This document shows, one piece after another, positions 1 through 5,261 of a stretch of DNA of 5,261 nucleotides (its first letter is position 1; the number at the start of each line of letters is the position of its first letter). The notes under the pieces are model-generated. The model had not been told where the DNA came from and searched no databases. It saw nothing but the letters and a program-made list of their open reading frames with translations. The stretch covers positions 1 through 5,261 of the forward strand of contig JABDIP010000481.1 of the NCBI GenBank assembly GCA_013003675.1, written 5' to 3'. The position numbers and the translations under genes were made by a program. This DNA comes from Inquilinus sp. (lineage in GTDB: Bacteria > Pseudomonadota > Alphaproteobacteria > DSM-16000 > Inquilinaceae).

Positions 1-750
1 CCCTACAAGGCCTTCGCGCATATCGCCCGTGCCTTCTATCCGCGGCCGGCCGCGGTAGCCGGTATCGCCGCGGGCGCCGTCGTCGACCCGGCGGCGCGCG
101 TCGATCCGACGGCCGAAATCGGCGCCGGCGCGGTCGTCGGCGCGCGGGCGGAGATCGGCGCCCGCTGCCGGATCGGCCCGAACGCCGTGATCGGCGCGGG
201 GGTCGTTGTCGGCGAGGATAGCGAAATCGGCCCCAATGCCAGTCTCAGCCACTGCCTGATCGGCTGCCGTGTCCGCATCTATCCCGGCGTGCGGATCGGC
301 CAGGAGGGATTCGGCTTCGCGATGGACCCCGGCGGCCACGTGACCGTGCCCCAACTCGGCCGCGTTCTGGTCGAGGACGATGTCGAGGTCGGCGCCAACT
401 CGACCGTCGACCGGGGAGCCGGCCCCGACACGGTGATCGGGCGCGGCACGATGATTGATAATCTGGTGCAGATCGGGCACAACGTTCAGATCGGACCGGG
501 CTCCGTCCTTGCGGCACAGGCGGGGATCGCGGGCAGCACCAGGCTTGGGAAATTCGTCGTTCTGGCCGGGCAGGCCGGGGTGGCGGGGCATTTGTCGCTG
601 GGAGACGGTGCCCGGGTGGGTGCCCAGGCCGGCGTGATTCGAGACCTTCCCGGCGGCACCGATGTGTGGGGCACACCGGCGCTTCCCAGCCGCCAGTTCT
701 GGCGGCGCTATGCCAAGTTGACACGGCTCATTGGCATGAAAGGCGAGTAG
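1..750 (+). CDS. lpxD: LpxD, UDP-3-O-(3-hydroxyacyl)glucosamine N-acyltransferase (5' end outside window)
   Basis: LpxD transfers a 3-hydroxyacyl chain from acyl-ACP to the 2-amino group of UDP-3-O-acylglucosamine, the third step of lipid A synthesis, in the cytoplasm. The reading frame is open from base 1 to the TAG at 748-750 (249 residues). The fragment begins PYKAF, matching the NPY segment near residue 79 of E. coli LpxD, so about 80 N-terminal residues (most of the uridine-binding domain) are missing. Hexapeptide repeats of the left-handed beta-helix type (IGAGAV, IGARCR, IGPNAV, IGAGVV) run through the first half. They are followed by the family segments GFGFAMD, STVDRGA and QIGHNVQIG. 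The histidine of the last (fragment residue 160, bases 478-480) aligns with the catalytic His239 of E. coli LpxD. The C-terminal tail is shorter than in E. coli. It is the first gene seen of the lpx operon, 3 nt before fabZ. LpxA is the closest paralogue, but the GFGFAMD and DRGA segments identify LpxD. Confidence 0.96.
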   Translation, partial: PYKAFAHIARAFYPRPAAVAGIAAGAVVDPAARVDPTAEIGAGAVVGARAEIGARCRIGPNAVIGAGVVVGEDSEIGPNASLSHCLIGCRVRIYPGVRIGQEGFGFAMDPGGHVTVPQLGRVLVEDDVEVGANSTVDRGAGPDTVIGRGTMIDNLVQIGHNVQIGPGSVLAAQAGIAGSTRLGKFVVLAGQAGVAGHLSLGDGARVGAQAGVIRDLPGGTDVWGTPALPSRQFWRRYAKLTRLIGMKGE

Positions 751-753
751 GCG

Positions 754-1221
754 ATGGACGCAGCGTCGACCGGCGAAGTTCTTCCCGACATCGACATCAT
801 GCGGATCATGGAAATGATTCCGCATCGCTATCCGATGCTGATGGTCGACCGCGTGGTCGAAGTGGTCCATGGCGTGAGCGCCGTCGGCATCAAGAACGTC
901 ACCATCAACGAGGCGGTCTTCCTCGGCCACTTCCCGCAGCAGCCGGTCATGCCGGGCGTGCTCATCGTCGAATCGATGGCGCAGACCGCGGCGGTGCTCG
1001 TGGCCGAGAGCCTGGGCGGCGATTCCGCCGGTAAACTGGTCTATTTCATGTCGATCGAGGATGCCCGGTTCCGCCGCCCGATCACGCCGGGCGACAGCAT
1101 TCGCGTGCAGGTCACCAAGTTGCAGAACCGCCGCAACGTCTGGAAGTTTTCCGGCGAGGCCATGGTCGACGGCAAGCTCAGCGCCAACGCGACCTTCTCC
1201 GCGATGATCATGGATCGTTGA
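754..1221 (+). CDS. fabZ: FabZ, 3-hydroxyacyl-ACP dehydratase
   Basis: FabZ dehydrates (3R)-hydroxyacyl-ACP to trans-2-enoyl-ACP in type II fatty acid synthesis, in the cytoplasm. The protein has 155 residues, normal for the family, with a single hot-dog fold. Visible motifs are IPHRYPMLMVDRV (residues 22-34) and GHFPQQPVMPGVLIVESMAQ (58-77). In the second motif His59 and Glu73 match the catalytic His54/Glu68 pair of E. coli FabZ, with the same 14-residue spacing. A short N-terminal extension of about 12 residues precedes the conserved core. The ATG at 754 lies 3 nt after the lpxD stop, with a purine-rich AAAGGCGAG (739-747) as a weak ribosome site, which suggests coupling to lpxD. FabZ uses the same 3-hydroxyacyl-ACP pool as LpxA and LpxD, so its place between their genes balances membrane phospholipid against lipid A. 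FabA is unlikely given the length and the lpx context. Confidence 0.97.
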   Translation: MDAASTGEVLPDIDIMRIMEMIPHRYPMLMVDRVVEVVHGVSAVGIKNVTINEAVFLGHFPQQPVMPGVLIVESMAQTAAVLVAESLGGDSAGKLVYFMSIEDARFRRPITPGDSIRVQVTKLQNRRNVWKFSGEAMVDGKLSANATFSAMIMDR

Positions 1222-2024
1222 TGCCGTCGACGATCCATCCCAGCGCGGCCGTCGATCCGGCCGCCCGGCTCGGCGACAACATCCATATCGGCCCTTTCTG
1301 CGTGGTCGGCGCCGGGGTCGACCTGGCCGACGGTGTGCGGTTGGAGAGTCACGTCGTGGTCGAGGGCCGGACCACGGTCGGCGCCGGCACCCGCATCTTC
1401 CCGTTCGCGTCGATCGGCCATATTCCGCAAGACCTCAAATATCATGGCGAAGAGTCGCGGCTGGAGATCGGCGGCGGCTGCACGATCCGCGAATACGTCA
1501 CCATCTCCCCGGGCACCGAGGGCGGCGGCATGCTGACCCGGGTCGGCGACAATTGCCTGATCATGATCGGCGCCCACATCGCCCATGACTGCATGATCGG
1601 CAACAACGTGATCCTGGTGAACAACGCCACGCTGGCCGGGCATGTCGAGATCGGCGACCACGCGATCCTCGGCGGCCTGTCGGCCGTCCATCAATTCGTT
1701 CGCATCGGCGAGCACGCCTTCGTCGGCGGCCTTGCGGGGGTCGAGCGGGACGTCATTCCCTATGGCATGGTGGTCGGCGAGCGCGGCTTTCTCAATGGCC
1801 TGAATCTCGTCGGTCTGAAGCGGCGCGGGTTCGGCCGCGACGACATCCACACCCTGCGAGGCGCCTATCGCGCCCTGTTCGGCGGCGACGGGCAGATGTC
1901 GGAGCGGATCGAGGCGGTGGCCGCGTCGCATGGCGAGGGCGGCGCGGTCGGCCAGATGATCGAGTTCCTGCGCAACGCCGGCAGCCGAAAGATCCTGCGG
2001 CCGCGGGGCGTCGACGACGCCTGA
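1221..2024 (+). CDS. lpxA: LpxA, UDP-N-acetylglucosamine 3-O-acyltransferase
   Basis: LpxA performs the first step of lipid A synthesis, moving a 3-hydroxyacyl chain from ACP to the 3-OH of UDP-GlcNAc. From the ATG at 1221 the protein has 267 residues, close to the 262 of E. coli. It opens with STIHPSAAVDPAA and hexapeptide repeats of the beta-helix. Family blocks follow: FASIGHIPQDLKYHGE (62-77), IREYVTISPGT (89-99), AHIAHDC (118-124), NNATLAGH (134-141), AVHQF (155-159) and GLNLVGLKRRGF before the helical C-terminal domain. His122 aligns with the catalytic His125 of E. coli, and His119, His141 and His157 match the other conserved histidines. Gly170 aligns with Gly173, the E. coli acyl-chain ruler. 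The ATG overlaps the fabZ TGA by one base (TGATG); a TTG at 1218 in the same frame is an alternative start adding one residue. No strong ribosome site is seen, so translation is probably coupled to fabZ. Confidence 0.97.
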   Translation: MPSTIHPSAAVDPAARLGDNIHIGPFCVVGAGVDLADGVRLESHVVVEGRTTVGAGTRIFPFASIGHIPQDLKYHGEESRLEIGGGCTIREYVTISPGTEGGGMLTRVGDNCLIMIGAHIAHDCMIGNNVILVNNATLAGHVEIGDHAILGGLSAVHQFVRIGEHAFVGGLAGVERDVIPYGMVVGERGFLNGLNLVGLKRRGFGRDDIHTLRGAYRALFGGDGQMSERIEAVAASHGEGGAVGQMIEFLRNAGSRKILRPRGVDDA

Positions 2025-2035
2025 CCTGGACACGG

Positions 2036-2866
2036 ATGTCGGCGGGCAAGGACAAACTGGGCATCCTGGCCGGCGGCGGCCCGCTGCCCGGCCGTTTGGC
2101 GCGGCGTTGCCTTGAAACCGGCCGGCCGGTATTCATCGTCGCGTTCACTGGCCAGACCGAGCCGTCGAGCGTCGAGGGCGTTCCGCATCTCTGGACCCGC
2201 ATGGGTTCGGTCGGACCCACTCTCGAACGGCTGCATGCCGAGGGCGTGACCGAACTCTGCATGATCGGGCCGGTTCACCGGCCGACTATTCGCGAGTTGT
2301 TGCCGGATCTGCGCGGCGCCCGCATGGCGGCGCGCATCGGCCTTGGCGCCCGGGGCGACGACGGCCTGTTGCGCGGCCTTGGCGAGGCGTTGGCCGATGA
2401 GGGATTCCGGTTGGTCGGTGCCCACGATCTCATGGAGGAATTGTTGGCGAAACCCGGCCTGCTGACCCGCCGCGCGCCGACCGATGCGGACCGCGCCGAT
2501 ATCGACCGCGGCCTGCTTGTGGCCCGGGCGGTCGGCGCCGTCGATGTCGGGCAGGGCGCGGTCGTTCAGCAGGGGGTGGTGCTGGCCGTCGAGGCGGCGG
2601 AGGGCACCGATGCGATGCTGGAGCGCGCCGGCGCCCTGCTGCGGGCCGCCGGCGGCGGCGTCCTGGTGAAGGCGCGCAAGCCACAGCAGGACACCCGTCT
2701 CGACATGCCGACGATCGGCGTCGTCACCGTCGAGCGCGCGGCGGCGGCCGGCCTGGCCGGTATCGCCGTGGAGGCCGATGGCGCGCTGATCGAAGACGCC
2801 GCGGCGGTGGCGGAGGCGGCCGACCGTCTCGATCTCTTTGTCGTCTGTCTTGAGCCCGGCCGGTGA
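2036..2866 (+). CDS. lpxI: LpxI, UDP-2,3-diacylglucosamine pyrophosphatase (DUF1009 family)
   Basis: LpxI hydrolyses UDP-2,3-diacylglucosamine to lipid X and UMP, the fourth step of lipid A synthesis. It replaces the unrelated LpxH in alphaproteobacteria and some other groups; the family was characterised in Caulobacter crescentus. The 276-residue protein has the expected length. The N-terminal domain starts with LGILAGGGPLPGRLA (8-22) and contains the GPVHRP segment. The C-terminal domain carries VDVGQGAVVQQGVVLAVEA, VKARKPQQDTRLDMPTIG and GIAVEADGALIED. Asp223, in the RLDMPTIG segment, probably corresponds to the essential Asp225 of the Caulobacter enzyme, judged from position alone. The ATG at 2036 follows the lpxA stop by 11 nt with only a short GGA upstream as a ribosome site. 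The stop overlaps the lpxB start by 4 nt. The position between lpxA and lpxB, just before the enzyme that uses its product, supports the call. The family was formerly annotated only as DUF1009. Confidence 0.94.
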   Translation: MSAGKDKLGILAGGGPLPGRLARRCLETGRPVFIVAFTGQTEPSSVEGVPHLWTRMGSVGPTLERLHAEGVTELCMIGPVHRPTIRELLPDLRGARMAARIGLGARGDDGLLRGLGEALADEGFRLVGAHDLMEELLAKPGLLTRRAPTDADRADIDRGLLVARAVGAVDVGQGAVVQQGVVLAVEAAEGTDAMLERAGALLRAAGGGVLVKARKPQQDTRLDMPTIGVVTVERAAAAGLAGIAVEADGALIEDAAAVAEAADRLDLFVVCLEPGR

Positions 2867-4074
2867 AGCCGCTGACGCTGTTCGTGGTCGCCGGCGAGGC
2901 CTCCGGCGATCTCATCGGCGGCCGGCTCATGGCGGCCCTTAAACGGCGGGCCGGAGACGGAATTCGCTTCGCCGGTATCGGCGGAGAGCGGATGGCGGCG
3001 GAGGGGCTGGACTCCCTGTTCCCGATGAACGAGCTGTCGCTAATGGGCCTGTTCGAGGTCTTGCCGCGGGCGCGTCACCTGCTGCGGCGGCTGCGCGAGA
3101 CCGCCGCCGAGGCGGAACGGCTCGCCCCCGACGCGCTGATCACCATCGACTCGCCCGGGTTCACGCTGCGGCTTGCCGAACGGCTGGCGGGCAAGGGGAT
3201 ACCGCTGATCCATGTGGTGGCGCCGCAGGTCTGGGCGTGGCGTCCGGGCCGGGCGGTCAAGATCGCCGGGCTGCTGGATCACCTGCTGGCCCTGTTGCCC
3301 TTCGAGCCGCCCTATTTCACCGTCCACGGCCTGCCGACAACCTTCATCGGCCACCCGCTGGTCGAAAGCGGCGTCGCCGACGGGGACGGAGAGCGGTTTC
3401 GGGACGCCCACGGCATCGACGCGTCGGCGCCGCTGCTCTGCGTGCTGCCCGGCAGCCGCGATGCCGAGGTCGAGCGCCTGCTGCCGATCTTCGGCCAGGC
3501 GATGGCCGGTCTGCGGCGTGCCCGACCGGCCCTGGCCGTCGCGATTCCGGCCGCATCGGCGGTCGCCGATCGCATCCGGAGCCTTGTCGCAGCCTGGCCC
3601 GGAGGCGCCGTCGTGGTCGAGGGCGACGCCGCGAAGTACGACTGTTTCGCCGCCGCCGATCTGGCCCTCGCCGCGTCCGGCACGGTCACCTTGGAACTGG
3701 CCCTCGCCGGAACGCCGATGGTCGTCGCCTATCGGGTCAATGCGCTGACCGCGATGATCGCGCGGCGGCTGGTGAAATTGCCGCATGTGGCGCTGGTCAA
3801 TGTGGTGCTCGGCTATGGCGCGGTGCCCGAACTGATCCAGGAGGAATGCCGGGCCGACCGACTGGCCGCGGCGATGGCCGCGCTGCTCGACGACCCGCGG
3901 GCGACCGAGGCGCAAAGGCGCGCCTTCGCCAAGGTCGGACGGGCGGTCGGTGCCGGCGGGCCGTCGCCGAGCGAGCGCGCGGCCGACGCGGTGCTTGCGG
4001 CGATCGGGGGGGGGCGGTCGAGCGCCGGGCAGGGCCGGAGCGCCGGACCGGATCGTCGCTCAGCCGCTAAATAG
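2863..4074 (+). CDS. lpxB: LpxB, lipid A disaccharide synthase
   Basis: LpxB condenses lipid X with UDP-2,3-diacylglucosamine to form the beta-1,6-linked tetraacyl disaccharide of lipid A. It is a family GT19 peripheral membrane glycosyltransferase on the inner leaflet. The 403-residue protein is somewhat longer than E. coli LpxB (382). Motifs in order are AGEASGD (10-16), LMGLFEVLPR, IDSPGF with Asp96, VAPQVWAWRPGR (Trp124, Trp126), GHPLVE (163-168), LPGSRDAEVERL with Arg199, SGTVTLELAL (from 272) and VNVVLGYGAVPELIQEE. Asp96 and Arg199 sit two positions below the essential Asp98 and Arg201 known from Haemophilus LpxB. The start is the GTG at 2863, which overlaps the lpxI stop (GTGA), and the AGEASGD block follows at the usual distance. 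The last ~22 residues, after a run of nine G, are Gly/Ser/Arg-rich and look unconserved. The last 15 nt overlap a gene on the other strand. Confidence 0.97.
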   Translation: MKPLTLFVVAGEASGDLIGGRLMAALKRRAGDGIRFAGIGGERMAAEGLDSLFPMNELSLMGLFEVLPRARHLLRRLRETAAEAERLAPDALITIDSPGFTLRLAERLAGKGIPLIHVVAPQVWAWRPGRAVKIAGLLDHLLALLPFEPPYFTVHGLPTTFIGHPLVESGVADGDGERFRDAHGIDASAPLLCVLPGSRDAEVERLLPIFGQAMAGLRRARPALAVAIPAASAVADRIRSLVAAWPGGAVVVEGDAAKYDCFAAADLALAASGTVTLELALAGTPMVVAYRVNALTAMIARRLVKLPHVALVNVVLGYGAVPELIQEECRADRLAAAMAALLDDPRATEAQRRAFAKVGRAVGAGGPSPSERAADAVLAAIGGGRSSAGQGRSAGPDRRSAAK

Positions 4075-4260
4075 CAGGACCACCGCAACCGCCAGGATCG
4101 CCGATACCGCAATCGCCAGCAGGCCGCCGATGGCCTGCTGCAGGCGATGCCGGTTGTCGTTGGCGGCCGGCGGGACCGGCCGGAACCTGGCCCGGTGGCC
4201 GCGCTGCCGCGTCCGGTTCGCCCGACGGCGCGCGCCGGCTTCCACGAGGTTAAGCCGCAT
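4060..4260 (-). CDS. small arginine-rich tail-anchored membrane protein, uncharacterised
   Basis: I do not recognise this as a named family. The 66-residue reading has a strongly basic N-terminal half (12 arginines in the first 39 residues, including RRR at 11-13), a PVPPAANDNR segment (28-37), and a hydrophobic stretch of about 22 residues (43-64, rich in A, I, L, V) ending LLFSG. This predicts one C-terminal transmembrane helix with the charged part in the cytoplasm. ANDN segments recur in small alphaproteobacterial proteins, which favours a real gene. The ATG at 4258-4260 lies 4 nt after the gltA stop, with GGGG about 9 nt upstream as a possible ribosome site. An in-frame ATG at 4312-4314 would add 18 residues inside gltA and is less likely. 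It is probably cotranscribed with gltA. Its end overlaps the lpxB end by 15 nt. A chance open frame in G+C-rich DNA cannot be excluded, but the clean helix and gene spacing argue against that. Confidence 0.6.
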   Translation of the reverse strand: MRLNLVEAGARRRANRTRQRGHRARFRPVPPAANDNRHRLQQAIGGLLAIAVSAILAVAVVLLFSG

Positions 4261-4264
4261 CGCG

Positions 4265-5261
4265 CTAGCCCCGTTTGTCGAGCGGTACGTAGTGCCGCGC
4301 CGTATGGCCGTCATAGAGCTGTCGCGGCCGGCCGATCTTCTGCACCGGATCCTCGATCATCTCCTTCCACTGGGCGACCCAGCCGACGGTGCGGGCCACG
4401 GCGAACAAGACCGTGAACATGCTGGACGGGAAGCCCATCGCGCGCAGGATGATCCCGGAATAGAAGTCGACGTTCGGGTACAGCTTGCGCTCGACGAAAT
4501 AGTCGTCCTCCAGCGCAATGCGCTCAAGTTCCATCGCCATGTCGAGCAGCGGTTCGTCCTTGATGCCGAGTTCCTCGAGCACCTCGTAACAGGTCTGGCG
4601 CATGACCTTGGCGCGCGGGTCGTAATTCTTGTAGACCCGATGCCCGAAGCCCATCAGCCGGAACAAATCGTCCTTGTCCTTCGCCCGTTTGACGTACTCG
4701 CCGACCCGGTCCTTCGAGCCGATCTCGCCCAGCATCTTCAGCACCGCCTCGTTGGCGCCGCCATGGGCCGGTCCCCACAGCGAGGCGATGCCGGCGGCGA
4801 TGCAGGCGAACGGGTTGGCGCCGGACGAGCCGGCGAGCCGGACCGTCGAGGTCGAGGCGTTCTGTTCGTGGTCGGCGTGCAGGATGAAGATGCGGTCCAT
4901 GGCCCGCGTCAGGATCGGGTTGACTTCGTAGTCCTGGGCCGGCACCGCGAAGGTCATGTTCAGGAAGTTGGCGGCGTAGCTGAGGCTGTTCTGCGGATAG
5001 ACGAAGGGCTGGCCGGTTGAGTATTTGTAGGCCATCGCCGCGATCGTCGGCATCTTGGCGATCAAGCGGTGCGAGGCGATCATCCGCTGCTTCGGGTCGT
5101 TGATGTCGGTGCTGTCGTGATAGAAGGCGGACAACGCGCCGACCACCCCGACCATGATCGCCATCGGGTGCGCGTCGCGCCGGAAGCCGCGATAGAAATA
5201 GGTGAGCTGCTCGTGGACCATCGTGTGGTTGGTGATGGTCTTGACGAACTGCGCCTTCTGG
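4265..5261 (-). CDS. gltA: GltA, type II citrate synthase (5' end outside window)
   Basis: Citrate synthase condenses acetyl-CoA with oxaloacetate to form citrate, the entry step of the TCA cycle, in the cytoplasm. The frame is open from base 5261 down to the TAG at 4265-4267, giving 331 residues. By alignment to E. coli GltA (427 residues) about 98 N-terminal residues lie beyond the window; the ATG at 5219-5221 is internal, corresponding to E. coli Met112. Visible blocks include HTMVHEQ, FRRDAHPMA, FYHDS, KYSTGQPFVYP, HADHEQNASTSTVR, GSSGANPFACIAAGIASLWG, GPAHGGANEA, GFGHRVYKNYDPRA, LYPNVDFYSG and RPRQLYDG. The active-site residues are present: His in PAHGG (4763-4765), His in GHR (4640-4642) and Asp in NVDFY (4466-4468), matching E. 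coli His264, His305 and Asp362. The strong resemblance to E. coli GltA indicates the hexameric Gram-negative type. 2-methylcitrate synthase is a shorter, more divergent alternative and is unlikely. Confidence 0.97.
   Translation of the reverse strand, partial: QKAQFVKTITNHTMVHEQLTYFYRGFRRDAHPMAIMVGVVGALSAFYHDSTDINDPKQRMIASHRLIAKMPTIAAMAYKYSTGQPFVYPQNSLSYAANFLNMTFAVPAQDYEVNPILTRAMDRIFILHADHEQNASTSTVRLAGSSGANPFACIAAGIASLWGPAHGGANEAVLKMLGEIGSKDRVGEYVKRAKDKDDLFRLMGFGHRVYKNYDPRAKVMRQTCYEVLEELGIKDEPLLDMAMELERIALEDDYFVERKLYPNVDFYSGIILRAMGFPSSMFTVLFAVARTVGWVAQWKEMIEDPVQKIGRPRQLYDGHTARHYVPLDKRG

Noticed and set aside
64..240. Repeated ATCGGC-type units in the 5' part of the window as a DNA repeat array
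   Set aside because: The units follow the codon frame and encode the hexapeptide repeats of the LpxD beta-helix, so protein structure explains them.
1041..2033. A 330-codon open frame on the - strand across the end of fabZ and all of lpxA
   Set aside because: It lies opposite two certain genes, its composition is rich in A, D, R and G as expected for the complement of a G+C-biased gene, and no family motif is visible.
3040..3915. A 291-codon open frame on the - strand inside lpxB
   Set aside because: It is antisense to conserved LpxB motifs, with arginine/glycine/glutamine-rich composition and no recognisable domain; a G+C codon-bias shadow.
3237..4070. A 277-codon open frame on the + strand inside lpxB in another frame
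   Set aside because: Very arginine- and glycine-rich, fully contained in lpxB, and without motifs; a shadow frame.
4121..4145. Inverted repeats (AGGCC/GGCCT and GCCTG-CTG-CAGGC) as a possible terminator between lpxB and gltA
   Set aside because: The stems are only about 5 bp, have no following T-run on either strand, and fall inside the coding region of the small membrane protein.
3950..5020. A 356-codon open frame on the + strand spanning the lpxB end and the complement of gltA
   Set aside because: Most of it is the antisense of gltA and no protein family is recognisable. It matters only as the frame that lpxB would enter after loss of one G in the nine-G tract.

Overview
The window is a high-G+C bacterial chromosome segment, dense with genes and with strong G/C bias at third codon positions. 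Its core is a lipid A (Raetz pathway) operon on the + strand, in the order lpxD (5' end missing) – fabZ – lpxA – lpxI – lpxB. A gltA (citrate synthase) gene on the - strand converges on it, with its 5' end outside the window. The fabZ insertion among lpx genes is common in Gram-negative bacteria. LpxI in place of LpxH, the gltA neighbour and the G+C point to an alphaproteobacterium, perhaps a Rhodospirillales-like lineage. That placement is inferred from gene order and protein resemblance, not from a search.

Layout: 1-750 is the C-terminal ~249 residues of LpxD. FabZ (754-1221) starts 3 nt later. LpxA (ATG at 1221) overlaps the fabZ stop by one base. LpxI (2036-2866) follows after an 11-nt gap. 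LpxB (2863-4074) starts at a GTG that overlaps the lpxI stop by 4 nt. Spacing this tight, with weak Shine-Dalgarno sequences, indicates one transcript with translational coupling. On the other strand gltA ends at 4265, and 4 nt downstream of its stop begins a 66-codon gene (4260-4060) for an arginine-rich protein with one C-terminal membrane helix. The 3' end of that small gene overlaps the 3' end of lpxB by 15 nt.

How the genes work together: LpxA adds the first 3-hydroxyacyl chain to UDP-GlcNAc. LpxC (not in this window) deacetylates the product and LpxD adds the second chain. LpxI cleaves UDP-2,3-diacylglucosamine to lipid X, and LpxB joins lipid X to another UDP-diacylglucosamine to give the lipid A disaccharide. 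FabZ works in fatty acid elongation and competes for the same 3-hydroxyacyl-ACP pool that LpxA and LpxD draw on. Citrate synthase is unrelated housekeeping metabolism.

I found no mobile element, CRISPR array, RNA gene or clear terminator, and no undescribed multi-gene system. The points most worth a second look are the uncharacterised small tail-anchored protein, the convergent gene overlap without a visible terminator, a nine-G tract near the end of lpxB, and a changed residue in the presumed NADH site of citrate synthase.
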